Part shown: positions 26,600 through 34,958 of the stretch, piece after piece
Layout: each line of letters starts with the position of its first letter
How positions within the stretch are numbered: position 1 is the stretch's first letter
From: Salipaludibacillus agaradhaerens
GTDB taxonomy: Bacteria > Bacillota > Bacilli > Bacillales > Salisediminibacteriaceae
Assembly (NCBI RefSeq): GCF_002019735.1
Contig: NZ_KV917378.1
Location: forward strand, 3,498,869-3,562,868
Direction of reading: 5' to 3'
DNA length: 64,000 bases
Translations under genes and position numbers: made by a program
The notes under the pieces: model-generated
What the model was told of the DNA's origin: nothing
Databases searched by the model: none
The model's input: the letters and a program-made list of their open reading frames with translations, nothing else

Positions 26600-27922
26600 A
26601 TGGCATATTTTAATGACGTCCCTAAAATTAAGTTTGAAGGTTATCAATCTACAAATCCATTTTCATTTAAGTACTATGATGCTGAAGAAAAAGTTGGCGG
26701 AAAATCCATGAAAGAGCATTTAAAGTTTTCTGTTGCTTATTGGCACACCTTAACGGGAGATGGTGGGGATCCGTTTGGAGCTGGCACAGCATTACGGCCA
26801 TGGAATCACTTAAGCGGCATGGATCAAGCAAAGGCGAGAGTAGAAGCGGCATTTGAATTGTTCGAAAAGCTTGATGTGCCTTATTTTTGCTTCCATGATG
26901 TAGATGTGGCACCTGAAGGAAGCTCGTTAAAAGAAACAAATGACAACCTTGATGTGATTGTGGCGATGATAAAAGACTATATGAAAACGAGTCGAACGAA
27001 ACTACTATGGAATACAGCGAATATGTTTACACATCCAAGATTTACGCATGGTGCAGCTACAGCTAACGATGCAAATGTATACGCTTACTCGGCAGCGAAA
27101 GTGAAGAAAGGATTAGAAGTAGGGAAAGAGTTAGGTGCAGAAAACTACGTGTTTTGGGGTGGAAGAGAGGGCTACGAAACTTTACTAAATACAGATTTAA
27201 AGCTTGAATTAGATAACTTAGCTAAGTTTTATCATATGGCACTTGATTACGCGAAAGAAATTGGCTTTGATGCTCAGTTTTTAATTGAACCTAAGCCAAA
27301 AGAGCCGACGACCCATCAGTATGACTTTGATGTGGCAACAGCAACGGCATTTTTACACCAATATGGACTGGAACAAGATTTTAAGTTTAATATAGAAGCG
27401 AATCATGCCACATTGGCCGGACATACGTTTGAGCATGAATTGCGTGTAGCACGAACGAGCGGCATGCTCGGATCTGTTGATGCTAACCAAGGAGACACGT
27501 TACTTGGCTGGGATACGGATGAATTCCCTACTGACCTTTACGCCACCACACTAGCTATGTATGAAATTTTGAAAAATGGCGGTCTGGGCAGAGGAGGATT
27601 AAACTTTGATGCGAAAGTTCGCCGTGGCTCATTTGCCCCAAATGATTTATTTCATGCTCACATTGCCGGGATGGACGCATTTGCCATTGGCCTTAAAGTC
27701 GCCAACAAGTTAATAGAAGATAACTTCTTTGAAACGATACTTGATAACCGTTACGACACCTTTAAATCAGCTATAGGCGAGAAAATTACCGCTGGAAACA
27801 CAAATTTCAAAGAACTAGAGCAACATGCTCTTCAATTAGATACAATTGAGGTGAAATCAGGCCAAGTTGAGAAAATTAAAGCGCAATTAAATCAGTATTT
27901 ATTACGTGTGAATGAGCTATAA
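26600..27922 (+). CDS. xylA: Xylose isomerase
   Basis: Converts D-xylose to D-xylulose in the cytoplasm. The 440-residue protein has the class II opening ([20 protein letters not shown]), the catalytic His region [12 protein letters not shown], the metal ligands in [18 protein letters not shown] and [16 protein letters not shown], and the late [11 protein letters not shown]. The ATG follows GGAGGG. It is controlled by the XylR operator directly upstream and followed by xylB. A hairpin between them (27948-27975) may set the ratio of the two products. Confidence 0.97.
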   Translation: MAYFNDVPKIKFEGYQSTNPFSFKYYDAEEKVGGKSMKEHLKFSVAYWHTLTGDGGDPFGAGTALRPWNHLSGMDQAKARVEAAFELFEKLDVPYFCFHDVDVAPEGSSLKETNDNLDVIVAMIKDYMKTSRTKLLWNTANMFTHPRFTHGAATANDANVYAYSAAKVKKGLEVGKELGAENYVFWGGREGYETLLNTDLKLELDNLAKFYHMALDYAKEIGFDAQFLIEPKPKEPTTHQYDFDVATATAFLHQYGLEQDFKFNIEANHATLAGHTFEHELRVARTSGMLGSVDANQGDTLLGWDTDEFPTDLYATTLAMYEILKNGGLGRGGLNFDAKVRRGSFAPNDLFHAHIAGMDAFAIGLKVANKLIEDNFFETILDNRYDTFKSAIGEKITAGNTNFKELEQHALQLDTIEVKSGQVEKIKAQLNQYLLRVNEL

Positions 27923-27947
27923 TCTGTAGCTGCCATTAAAATAAATA

Positions 27948-27979
27948 GGGGCTTGTCATACTTAAGACACGCCCCTTTC
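27948..27979 (+). terminator. Hairpin between xylA and xylB
   Basis: GGGGC...GTC (27948-27957) pairs with GAC..GCCCC (27966-27975), followed by TTTCT. Probably an attenuator because xylB starts 21 bases later. Confidence 0.55.
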
Positions 27980-27999
27980 TCACTGGAGGAGACAAGCAG

Positions 28000-29499
28000 A
28001 TGGGGTATGTTTTAGGAGTAGACTTAGGCACGAGTGCAGTGAAAGTGTTGTTAGTTAATCGAGATGGGGCTGTCGTGACAGAAGCTGTTACCGAGTACCC
28101 GCTTTTCCAAGAGAAACCGGGGCATAGTGAACAAGATCCTGAAGATTGGGTGAACGGAACGATAAACGCGATCAAAGCTATCACGGAAAACATATCTGAT
28201 CTAGAAAAAATTGAAGGTATCAGCTTTTCAGGTCAAATGCACGGCTTAGTTCTCCTAGATGAAAAGAATCAGCCGTTACGTCGTGCCATCTTATGGAATG
28301 ACACTCGAACGACAGAACAGTGTCGAGAGGTTGAACAAAAGGTTGGAATCGACCTCCTTCACACAATTACGAAAAATCCAGCACTTGAAGGGTTTACGTT
28401 ACCTAAACTCATGTGGGTAAAAAAATATGAGCCTGAATTATTCAATAAAGCGACTACGTTTGTATTACCAAAAGATTATGTGAGGTATCGTTTAACAGGT
28501 GCTTTACACATGGATTATTCTGATGCGGCAGGTACTCTCCTGTTAAATGTGGCAAATAAAACATGGAGTGAGGAAATGTGTGCAAAGACAGGTGTGCCGC
28601 TAACCTTGTGCCCGCCACTCGTCGCATCTCACGAAAAAGTGGGGGTGTTGCGTGAAGACATAGCAAAAAAATGTGGGCTTTCTTCTCATGTAGCCGTCTT
28701 TGCTGGTGGGGCAGATAATGCCTGTGGTGCCATAGGAACAGGGATTTTACGAGAAGGTGTGACATTAAGCAGCACAGGTACATCAGGTGTTATTTTATCC
28801 TATGAAAAGGATGGGGATAAAGAGTTTAATGGTCGTGTCCATTACTTTAACCATGGAGAAGAGTCCGCCTTTTATACGATGGGCGTAACGCTTGCGGCAG
28901 GTTATAGTTTAAACTGGTTCAAGGACACGTTTGCACCTCATAAATCGTTTGAAGAATTAGTGAAAGAAGCTGAAGCATCTCCACCTGGAGCGAGAGGACT
29001 CCTATTTACACCTTACCTCGTGGGGGAACGAACGCCTCATGCCGATGCGGATATTCGGGGAAGCTTTATAGGCGTCCACTCCGGACATTCATTAGGTGAC
29101 TTTACTCGGGCGGTCATTGAAGGGGTGACATTCTCATTGAATGAAACAGTGGAGTTATTCAGAGAGCATGGCAAGACAGTGGATAAAATAGTGTGCACTG
29201 GTGGCGGGGCCAAAAGTGATTTATGGCTGCAAATCCAAGCGGATATTTTTAACGCCACGGTCGTGAAATTAAAAACGGAACAAGGACCGGGAATGGGAGC
29301 TGCGATGCTGGCCGCTTACGGACTAGGCTGGTTCTCTTCATTAAAGGGGTGTTCAGATCATTTTATTGACGAAAGCGGGCAGTATGAACCGAGTGCTGAA
29401 CGCGTTGCTGCTTATCGTGACTTATTTGGTATCTATCAACGAGTGTATAACCAAACAAAAGACATCACCGCTGACCTTAAACCGTATCGTTCTCTCTAA
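28000..29499 (+). CDS. xylB: Xylulokinase
   Basis: Phosphorylates D-xylulose to xylulose 5-phosphate for the pentose phosphate pathway. FGGY-family kinase of 499 residues: ATP-site start GVDLGTSAVKVLL, substrate motif SGQMHGLVLLD, LWNDTRTTEQ, AGGADNACGAIGTG and the C-terminal signature CTGGGAKSDLWLQIQAD. The ATG follows CTGGAGGAG. It is transcribed with xylA and closed by a perfect 16-bp terminator. Confidence 0.97.
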   Translation: MGYVLGVDLGTSAVKVLLVNRDGAVVTEAVTEYPLFQEKPGHSEQDPEDWVNGTINAIKAITENISDLEKIEGISFSGQMHGLVLLDEKNQPLRRAILWNDTRTTEQCREVEQKVGIDLLHTITKNPALEGFTLPKLMWVKKYEPELFNKATTFVLPKDYVRYRLTGALHMDYSDAAGTLLLNVANKTWSEEMCAKTGVPLTLCPPLVASHEKVGVLREDIAKKCGLSSHVAVFAGGADNACGAIGTGILREGVTLSSTGTSGVILSYEKDGDKEFNGRVHYFNHGEESAFYTMGVTLAAGYSLNWFKDTFAPHKSFEELVKEAEASPPGARGLLFTPYLVGERTPHADADIRGSFIGVHSGHSLGDFTRAVIEGVTFSLNETVELFREHGKTVDKIVCTGGGAKSDLWLQIQADIFNATVVKLKTEQGPGMGAAMLAAYGLGWFSSLKGCSDHFIDESGQYEPSAERVAAYRDLFGIYQRVYNQTKDITADLKPYRSL

Positions 29500-29514
29500 T
29501 GTGAAAACTATAGT

Positions 29515-29552
29515 AAAGCCGCTTCAGAAATTCGTTTCTGAAGCGGCTTTAT
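29515..29552 (+). terminator. Terminator after xylB
   Basis: AAAGCCGCTTCAGAAA (29515-29530), TTCG loop, TTTCTGAAGCGGCTTT (29535-29550): a perfect 16-bp stem. Confidence 0.9.
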
Positions 29553-29722
29553 ATGTGATGGCACCTAACATTGACTTAGACACGAAAGAGAAAAAGGCAT
29601 CAAAGTGATTCTTTCGACCTGCTTTGTCGTTTAGGGGAAACGACTCATTTCTTCTGTTTACATTGTAGCATCATAGCCAGTTACTTTATAATGAGGCATA
29701 TTATACCTAAAAACTCGGCACT

Positions 29723-29882
29723 TTTATCACTGATAACCGTCTGTAAAACCCCCAGCTCAAAATAAAGAGGAGAGCTAAAGCTATTTATGCGAGAGGTAGC
29801 GGACGCTAATATCCTGATTCACCTAACTACGAATCAGTGGGAGAAGAGCGAAAACTCCCACTGATTGAAAGTTCGTTTTATG
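29723..29882 (+). repeat. Dispersed structured repeat, copy C (full-length form)
   Basis: The longest copy, about 160 bases: TTATCACTGATAA hairpin, CCGTCTGTAAAACC, AAAATAAAGAGGAGAGC, CTATTTATGCGAGAGG, TAGCGGACGCTAATATCC, TGATTCACCTAAC, then a perfect hairpin AATCAGTGGGAG / CTCCCACTGATT and AAGTTCGTTTTATG. It ends 34 bases before the GTG start at 29917, so it would form the 5' leader of the lipase module. Confidence 0.8.
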
Positions 29883-29916
29883 AAGTGCCATTCTATAGGG
29901 AAAGGAAGAACATGCC

Positions 29917-30669
29917 GTGAAACATAAAAAACGCATTATTTTAGGGGCTATACTCCTTATGTTATTACTGTTAGGGGGAGTGATCTGGATGAACAATGGT
30001 TTCGGTGACTGGTCAGAGAGAAATCGAGAAGAAATTGAAGAGAATGTAAAAAGATATGTGGCAAGGTACAAGTTAGATCCTGATAAAGTGGAAATTGTTA
30101 CGATAGGTAATCCACGGAAATACCCCACTGGTGAAGAGGAATTTAGAGTTTATTTTCGATACTATGGCGACCCGTATTTTGCAATGGATATTAAAGGAAA
30201 CCCAGATACACTGTCTATTATCGACCGAAATGAACGTATAGTATCAAGAGTTTTTAATGAGCTCTATTTACATGCTCGTTATGACGAATTAGCACCGACA
30301 ATAGATTATCTTCATTCGCTCAATATAGAAGATCCACTGAGGCCTAAGGAAGAGAAAATTCAGTTTTTTCAAACAAATGTAGGAATTGATCCCCAAATTA
30401 ATGAGGAGGTTAGAGAAGCGTATAAAAGCGGTGATGATTTGGAAGAAATAAACAATTATATTGAAACAAATCTAGATAAGCTTAAACGGTTAGATTCAGA
30501 TATAGATATTATTGGAAATAAAGAAGGATTAGATGAAGTCGAAGCATCAGCTATTGAAGCAGAATTAAAAGCCTTGCTTCCTCGTTCTACGTATTATGTA
30601 CAAATTGGTGTGAAAGACTTGTCTACTGGCGAGAGTCAAGGATTATATGAAACGCTAAGAGTTCCGTGA
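29917..30669 (+). CDS. Membrane-anchored protein, immunity candidate of the lipase module
   Basis: Not recognised as a named family. The 250-residue protein has a basic N-terminus and one hydrophobic helix (ILGAILLMLLLLGGVIWM, about 8-25), with no lipobox. The rest is polar, mixed alpha/beta, ends ETLRVP and should face the outside. It starts with GTG after AAAGGAAG, directly behind repeat copy C, and lies 12 bases before the lipase-like gene. In the Staphylococcus TslA system an extracellular anchored protein neutralises the lipase, and this gene has the right place and topology for such a role. That is inference from context, not from sequence similarity. Confidence 0.6.
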   Translation: MKHKKRIILGAILLMLLLLGGVIWMNNGFGDWSERNREEIEENVKRYVARYKLDPDKVEIVTIGNPRKYPTGEEEFRVYFRYYGDPYFAMDIKGNPDTLSIIDRNERIVSRVFNELYLHARYDELAPTIDYLHSLNIEDPLRPKEEKIQFFQTNVGIDPQINEEVREAYKSGDDLEEINNYIETNLDKLKRLDSDIDIIGNKEGLDEVEASAIEAELKALLPRSTYYVQIGVKDLSTGESQGLYETLRVP

Positions 30670-30681
30670 GGGGGATAAAAC

Positions 30682-32022
30682 ATGAACTTGCAAGGCGATA
30701 CTTATGTAAGGAATGAGTCATTTTCAGAAGCGGAGCATCAGCTTATTGGCATGAAAATAAGCTATGAAGCAGAAGAAATTGCAAGTGAGATTGAGCTGTT
30801 AGGAGAAGAGGAAATCGAAAGGAGAATGTTACTAGAATATCAAGAGGTATTAAACGATAGGTCAATTCGATTTGTTAACGATGTTCCTCAATACTTAAAC
30901 ACAACAGTGGAAGTTGAAAGTTATCTTGTGGAGGGGGCGCCGATAAAGGAACTTGAAGCAGGTAACCACATAAATGCGATCACAAAAGGTGACCCATCTA
31001 ACCCAGAGGAAATTGTCGTTGTTATACCTGGGACAACATTTTCTGATTTTGCTGATGTGGAGCAAACATTTGTTAGGACTAGAAATAGATTTTTTAATTA
31101 TAGTGAAGAAGCCATTGAATATGTTGGACAGTTAAGAGAAAAATATCCAGATGCAAAAATAACCGTGGATGGACACTCACTGGCTGGAAAGATTGCCATG
31201 CAAATTGGTATGACCTATCCTGATGTAGAGGTTAATGCGTATAATCCAACAGGTCTTGATAGTGAGTTCCGAAAAATGCTTAAGGAAAATAGGCATTATG
31301 ATAATATTAATGTTCTTATTTATGATGATGAGATCGCTGGAATATGGCGGTCATACCTGTATATACTGCATGATGAGCCAGGAATGAGTATGGAAGGCTT
31401 ACCATTTAATGTTCATCAAATGACAGTTAAAGACCTTAATGAGATGGCTCAAACTCTTCCAGATTGGATACATGATCAAAATTTTGACAAAATGAGTAGG
31501 TTGAATTTATTAACAAAACATTCCAACGGTGGGTTTAGAGCTTTAAATGGCTCGTTAATTGATGTGTTCAATTTAAATGAGCTGTCTTTTACGAGAGGTT
31601 ACTTGGGTGCTTCCGATATTGTTTTCGATAAGGGGCGCTATTTAGAACTTGTAAGTTTGTTAAGAAACGAGTTTCTTCCAAATTTAACGAAAGCCATGTC
31701 TTTACATGAACAGGTAGAAGAAGATGCAGAGTCAAGTTTAAAAGGTGTGTTTGAGCAGGCGGAGAGTGAATTAAATCAAATTAATGTGGAAATTGGTTCG
31801 TACGGTGATCCGCGCCAAGGACGGTTAAACACGTTTAAAGAGGATTATTTCTCACAAGGAAAATACAGATGCTATGATGCAGGCAGCTTAGAAGCAGTAA
31901 TGGCTAAAAATAACCGAGTGAGGCAAAAAATGCAACAAATGGCGATGACATTAGAAGCGGCAGCGGAGAAATTTGATTGGGAAGATGAGCTAATAGCTGG
32001 AAAATTGAATAAAAGAGGATGA
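30682..32022 (+). CDS. Lipase-like protein with C-terminal helical (LXG-like?) domain, candidate T7SS toxin
   Basis: 446 residues, no signal peptide. Residues about 80-290 form an alpha/beta-hydrolase: strand IVVVIPGTTF (oxyanion region), nucleophile elbow GHSLAG with S166, acid candidate D215 or D216 (LIYDDEIAG), and His candidates H245 (FNVHQMTV) or H280 (LLTKHSNGG). Residues about 325-446 are helical and charged (LHEQVEEDAESSLKG, AMAKNNRVRQKMQQMAM-like helices), as in LXG-type export domains but at the C-terminus. This lipase-first order is known from Staphylococcus aureus TslA, a type VII secreted toxin. Two small helical proteins follow, as TlaA1/TlaA2 do there. Ribosome site GAGGGGGAT. 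An ordinary intracellular lipase is the alternative. Confidence 0.65.
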   Translation: MNLQGDTYVRNESFSEAEHQLIGMKISYEAEEIASEIELLGEEEIERRMLLEYQEVLNDRSIRFVNDVPQYLNTTVEVESYLVEGAPIKELEAGNHINAITKGDPSNPEEIVVVIPGTTFSDFADVEQTFVRTRNRFFNYSEEAIEYVGQLREKYPDAKITVDGHSLAGKIAMQIGMTYPDVEVNAYNPTGLDSEFRKMLKENRHYDNINVLIYDDEIAGIWRSYLYILHDEPGMSMEGLPFNVHQMTVKDLNEMAQTLPDWIHDQNFDKMSRLNLLTKHSNGGFRALNGSLIDVFNLNELSFTRGYLGASDIVFDKGRYLELVSLLRNEFLPNLTKAMSLHEQVEEDAESSLKGVFEQAESELNQINVEIGSYGDPRQGRLNTFKEDYFSQGKYRCYDAGSLEAVMAKNNRVRQKMQQMAMTLEAAAEKFDWEDELIAGKLNKRG

Positions 32023-32030
32023 GTACAGGA

Positions 32031-32372
32031 ATGGGGCGACATAGTTATGATTATGGTAATAAAAGTATTAGAAATGATGACGATTTCCACCTCTATTCAA
32101 AAATAAGTTATGAAATTGATGATGTTCTTAAGCGGGCTAAGAGGAATGCAGAAAGTGAGAGTCAGGCTATCAAAGACAATGACAAAGTCAATCAAGATGT
32201 GACGACGCAAATGTATTTAATAGAGATTATGCTCGATTCCATGCTAATCCACTTAGGCTATCATTTAAAAGGGGAAATAGCTGAAGCGGTCATAACTGAG
32301 TTTATCCAATTAAGAAAGGAAATCTATGAGTACAACGAAGAGTGGATCGCGTTTCGTAAAACATTTATTTAA
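32031..32372 (+). CDS. Small helical protein, candidate lipase partner 1
   Basis: Unrecognised protein of 113-117 residues, nearly all helical after a polar N-terminus (HLYSKISYEIDDVLKRA, then a long helix to the end). An earlier ATG at 32019 overlaps the lipase stop codon (ATGA) but lies directly against AAGAGG; the ATG at 32031 has that site 12 bases upstream. Either way it is translationally linked to the lipase gene. Size and position match the small WXG100-like partners that help export LXG toxins. Ends in WIAFRKTFI. Function is inferred only from context. Confidence 0.6.
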   Translation: MGRHSYDYGNKSIRNDDDFHLYSKISYEIDDVLKRAKRNAESESQAIKDNDKVNQDVTTQMYLIEIMLDSMLIHLGYHLKGEIAEAVITEFIQLRKEIYEYNEEWIAFRKTFI

Positions 32373-32407
32373 ATTATAAAGGTCTTATATATAACTCTTT
32401 TTCTCAA

Positions 32408-32430
32408 AGACAGCTGATATGGCTGTCTAT
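32408..32430 (+). terminator. Hairpin within the lipase module
   Basis: AGACAGC (32408-32414) pairs with GCTGTCT (32422-32428), followed by ATTTATTTG. A weak terminator between the two small genes. Confidence 0.5.
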
Positions 32431-32543
32431 TTATTTGTTATGTTGACTCAGCCGTCACGTTTTTAGAGCTTTCATTCTTTATTACTGGATGGGTTATGTC
32501 TGATAAACTAAACGTAACACAGATTTTTTTGAGGTGAGATATT

Positions 32544-32918
32544 ATGACTGCCAAATTAACGGAAGCCCAACAGACGTTTTTAAAAATGTATGATGACTTA
32601 TTAAACGCAGTGGAAAAAGCCGTGACGTATGTAAGTGAATGTTATAAGAATAATGATTGTGATATTGGTGATCGGTTGCTGAAAGGTGTCACGAGCGGTC
32701 TGTTACCTTATGATGAGGAAAACATGACAATACAATCTATTTTTCATGACGATAAAGAGGCTTTAAAGGCGTTAAATACGTTTCAATCAGCGGTCCAGTC
32801 AGCTGTCAATGTGGATGAAATGTTTACAGGGGCAGAAGAACGACTAAGGTTTTTGCACGAGTCACTGTTACGACAGCAAAAAGAATGGCAGACGTTTGTT
32901 AAAAAAAAGATGTCATAG
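32544..32918 (+). CDS. Small helical protein, candidate lipase partner 2
   Basis: Unrecognised 124-residue protein, predicted helical throughout (LTEAQQTFLKMYDDLLNAV; LRFLHESLLRQQKEWQTFV). It has an unusual pair of cysteines near CYKNNDC. The ATG follows TTGAGGTGAG. It lies 171 bases after the first small gene, past a weak terminator. With the preceding gene it makes a pair of small helical proteins behind a lipase, matching the TslA locus plan. It could instead be unrelated. Confidence 0.55.
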   Translation: MTAKLTEAQQTFLKMYDDLLNAVEKAVTYVSECYKNNDCDIGDRLLKGVTSGLLPYDEENMTIQSIFHDDKEALKALNTFQSAVQSAVNVDEMFTGAEERLRFLHESLLRQQKEWQTFVKKKMS

Positions 32919-33076
32919 CTTTTCAATGTAGAAGTTGTCACTTGAGTGTCGTTAACCTTTGGGTTATCTAGCCCCCCCCACCTCAATGCATCGTGTAGAT
33001 GGAAACTTTTAAGAGACGCCACCTGATTTCTCGGGGTTTTAGCTTGCTGAAGCGAGTTCACTATCCGTTTAAAAGT

Positions 33077-33109
33077 AAGGTGTGCTCCTTTAACAATGAA
33101 GCACACCTT
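33077..33109 (-). terminator. Terminator of the mannanase gene
   Basis: AAGGTGTGCT (33077-33086) pairs with AGCACACCTT (33100-33109). On the minus strand ACTTTTAAA follows. Confidence 0.75.
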
Positions 33110-33126
33110 ATGTGATCGTGCTAATT

Positions 33127-34608
33127 CTATCTTAAAGTAACGTTATCAACGTATAGAGCAGTTTGACCACTGCTATTATCTGCCGCTGAAAATTGCACGC
33201 CTATTTCCCTAACATGATGACTATTTTCGATGTTGTTTAAATCAAAAGATAACGTTGTTCCTGAGTTGGAGCTATTGATACGTGTAAAAGGACCGCTATG
33301 CCATGTATAATCAGAGCCCGTTTTCACGTAAAGTCTTGCATTCATGCCATTACCGGGATTTCCCCAATTGGCATGGCGAACGGTTGCGTTGAGCTGAGAG
33401 TATCCGTGTAGATTACGACTTTGTTCACTATACAGTTCATGTGAAGAATTTGAGGTTAAATTTACATCGGCTTTTAAAGAGTAGTTACCTGAAGCACCCC
33501 ATTCTGTTACGGACCAAGGGCCACCGGTCACGTTGCTTCCATGCCACCCTTGTGTGCTTCCTTCAAAGTCATACAAGGTAGTAGCAGTTGGCGGTTCAGG
33601 GTGACCACCGTTATCATCTGTAAATACGGTGGATGGTTTGGAGGTTTCCTGTAAGCCATCGGCCCCGTGGACAATTCTATTCCCCCAATCAGTTAAATGT
33701 TGACCAGCCCAGTCTTCTGAAAGGTCTAAATAGTCCCATTCGGTACTGTTGCCTTTCCAAGACCAAGCGAGCCACCCTGTGCCAGTTTCTTCAGAATAAC
33801 TAAGGATTGTATCTTCATCAACATCACCATCAGTATGTCTATGACCGAATTCACCTATTACGAGAGCAAGGTCTTGATCTATGACTCTATCAATATTTGA
33901 TCTAACAGTGTTAGCATCACCACCAGCATACTCATACATATGGATGGAGAACATCGTATTTTTTAACGGATCTGCATTAAACACATCTTGTCCGTAATCA
34001 TGAATAGATTGCGGATATTGCCCCCATCCTGCTGCATCAACCATTAAGGTGTGTGTTAAGCCGGCATCGCGAAGCTTCGGAATGACATCAATATAGCCAT
34101 CGGCCCAAGCTGAGCCATCCCAACTCCCATACCACTCGTTTGCAATGTTAATAATAACCGTATCTTCTTTACCGATAAGCGCATCTTTCATTTCTATCCA
34201 ATAATCAACGGCTCGATTTAAATCACTGCGCGAATCGCGACCCGTGGCATCATGAACTTCAACGACAGCCACCATTTTATTTTGCTCCGCAAGCTCAATG
34301 ACTTCACGAATGGTGTCAATGTCGTCTTTTTCCCATTGACCGCCATCTGATAAAACAATACGAATCGTGTTGGCGCCTTGCTCTGCAATGGCAGGAATAG
34401 CTGTTGAAGCGGTGTCTTTATACCAAGCATGTCCATGGTTAATACCTCTCATGACAAATGGCTGCCCATTTGCGTCATATAACGTATTGCCATCAACATA
34501 AAAGCCTGTACTTGCTGCTGATGGGGACGTTGTAATCCCCATTATTCCCACACTTATTATAAGTGTGCAAATAATTAAATGATAAATCTGTGATAACTTT
34601 TTTTTCAT
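33127..34608 (-). CDS. Secreted GH5 endo-beta-1,4-mannanase with C-terminal carbohydrate-binding domain
   Basis: Extracellular mannanase of 493 residues that cuts mannan and glucomannan chains. A signal peptide (about 1-32, ending SAA) precedes a GH5 subfamily 8-like barrel (about 35-335) with acid/base E158 (IANEWYG) and nucleophile E253 (VIGEFGHRH). A linker (STVFTDDNGGHPEPP) leads to a C-terminal beta-sandwich of about 145 residues (LYDFEGSTQGWHGSNV, TALYVDNVTLR), probably a mannan-binding module. The catalytic domain looks nearly identical, from memory, to the structurally solved Bacillus agaradhaerens mannanase. It is divergent from the CE7 esterase. A LacI-like operator overlaps its promoter. 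It starts the mannan pathway outside the cell. Confidence 0.95.
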   Translation of the reverse strand: MKKKLSQIYHLIICTLIISVGIMGITTSPSAASTGFYVDGNTLYDANGQPFVMRGINHGHAWYKDTASTAIPAIAEQGANTIRIVLSDGGQWEKDDIDTIREVIELAEQNKMVAVVEVHDATGRDSRSDLNRAVDYWIEMKDALIGKEDTVIINIANEWYGSWDGSAWADGYIDVIPKLRDAGLTHTLMVDAAGWGQYPQSIHDYGQDVFNADPLKNTMFSIHMYEYAGGDANTVRSNIDRVIDQDLALVIGEFGHRHTDGDVDEDTILSYSEETGTGWLAWSWKGNSTEWDYLDLSEDWAGQHLTDWGNRIVHGADGLQETSKPSTVFTDDNGGHPEPPTATTLYDFEGSTQGWHGSNVTGGPWSVTEWGASGNYSLKADVNLTSNSSHELYSEQSRNLHGYSQLNATVRHANWGNPGNGMNARLYVKTGSDYTWHSGPFTRINSSNSGTTLSFDLNNIENSHHVREIGVQFSAADNSSGQTALYVDNVTLR

Positions 34609-34958
34609 GTTATTACTCCTCCTTGTGGGTTATTTATATTATCTGAGTGGCAAGTCACATCCTCCTTTCGGGCCGTTTTTCAGATAATTAAAAGTTGATG
34701 AGGGGCAAGTAACCACGTTTTTTGATCTTTAAAAAGTAAAGTATTATCTTAAAGTTAATTTAGGTAATCGATAAAGTCAATTACTTGATTGATTATTAAT
34801 ATTAAAAACTTAATAGTAAGCTTAAATATAGATAATGTCATAATGTTTTATGGAAATGAGTAGATTGTTTTACGGACTTTAAGATTATTCATTTTTTAGG
34901 TAAACTATTGTGAAAAGGATTGTTTTTATAAATGTTAACTAGAAAGGAGTAAATTAAC
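34609..34958. promoter_or_regulatory. Divergent control region of mannanase and CE7 esterase
   Basis: No gene. On the minus strand TTGACT (plus 34775-34780) and TAACTT (plus 34752-34757) are 17 bases apart and would drive the mannanase. The dyad TAATCGATAA at 34765-34774 lies in the spacer and resembles the TTAWCGWTAA motif of the other mannan promoters. No clear promoter was found for the esterase. Confidence 0.55.

Noticed and set aside
29366-29608. 80-codon frame over the end of xylB
   Set aside because: Shadow of xylB that reads through the xylB terminator.
29723-29882. Repeat family as a known metabolite riboswitch
   Set aside because: None of the conserved cores I know (purine, SAM, TPP, FMN, lysine, T-box) is present, and the flanking genes have no common metabolite.
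29917-30669. Immunity candidate as a lipoprotein
   Set aside because: No cysteine at the end of the hydrophobic segment, so it is called a membrane-anchored protein instead.
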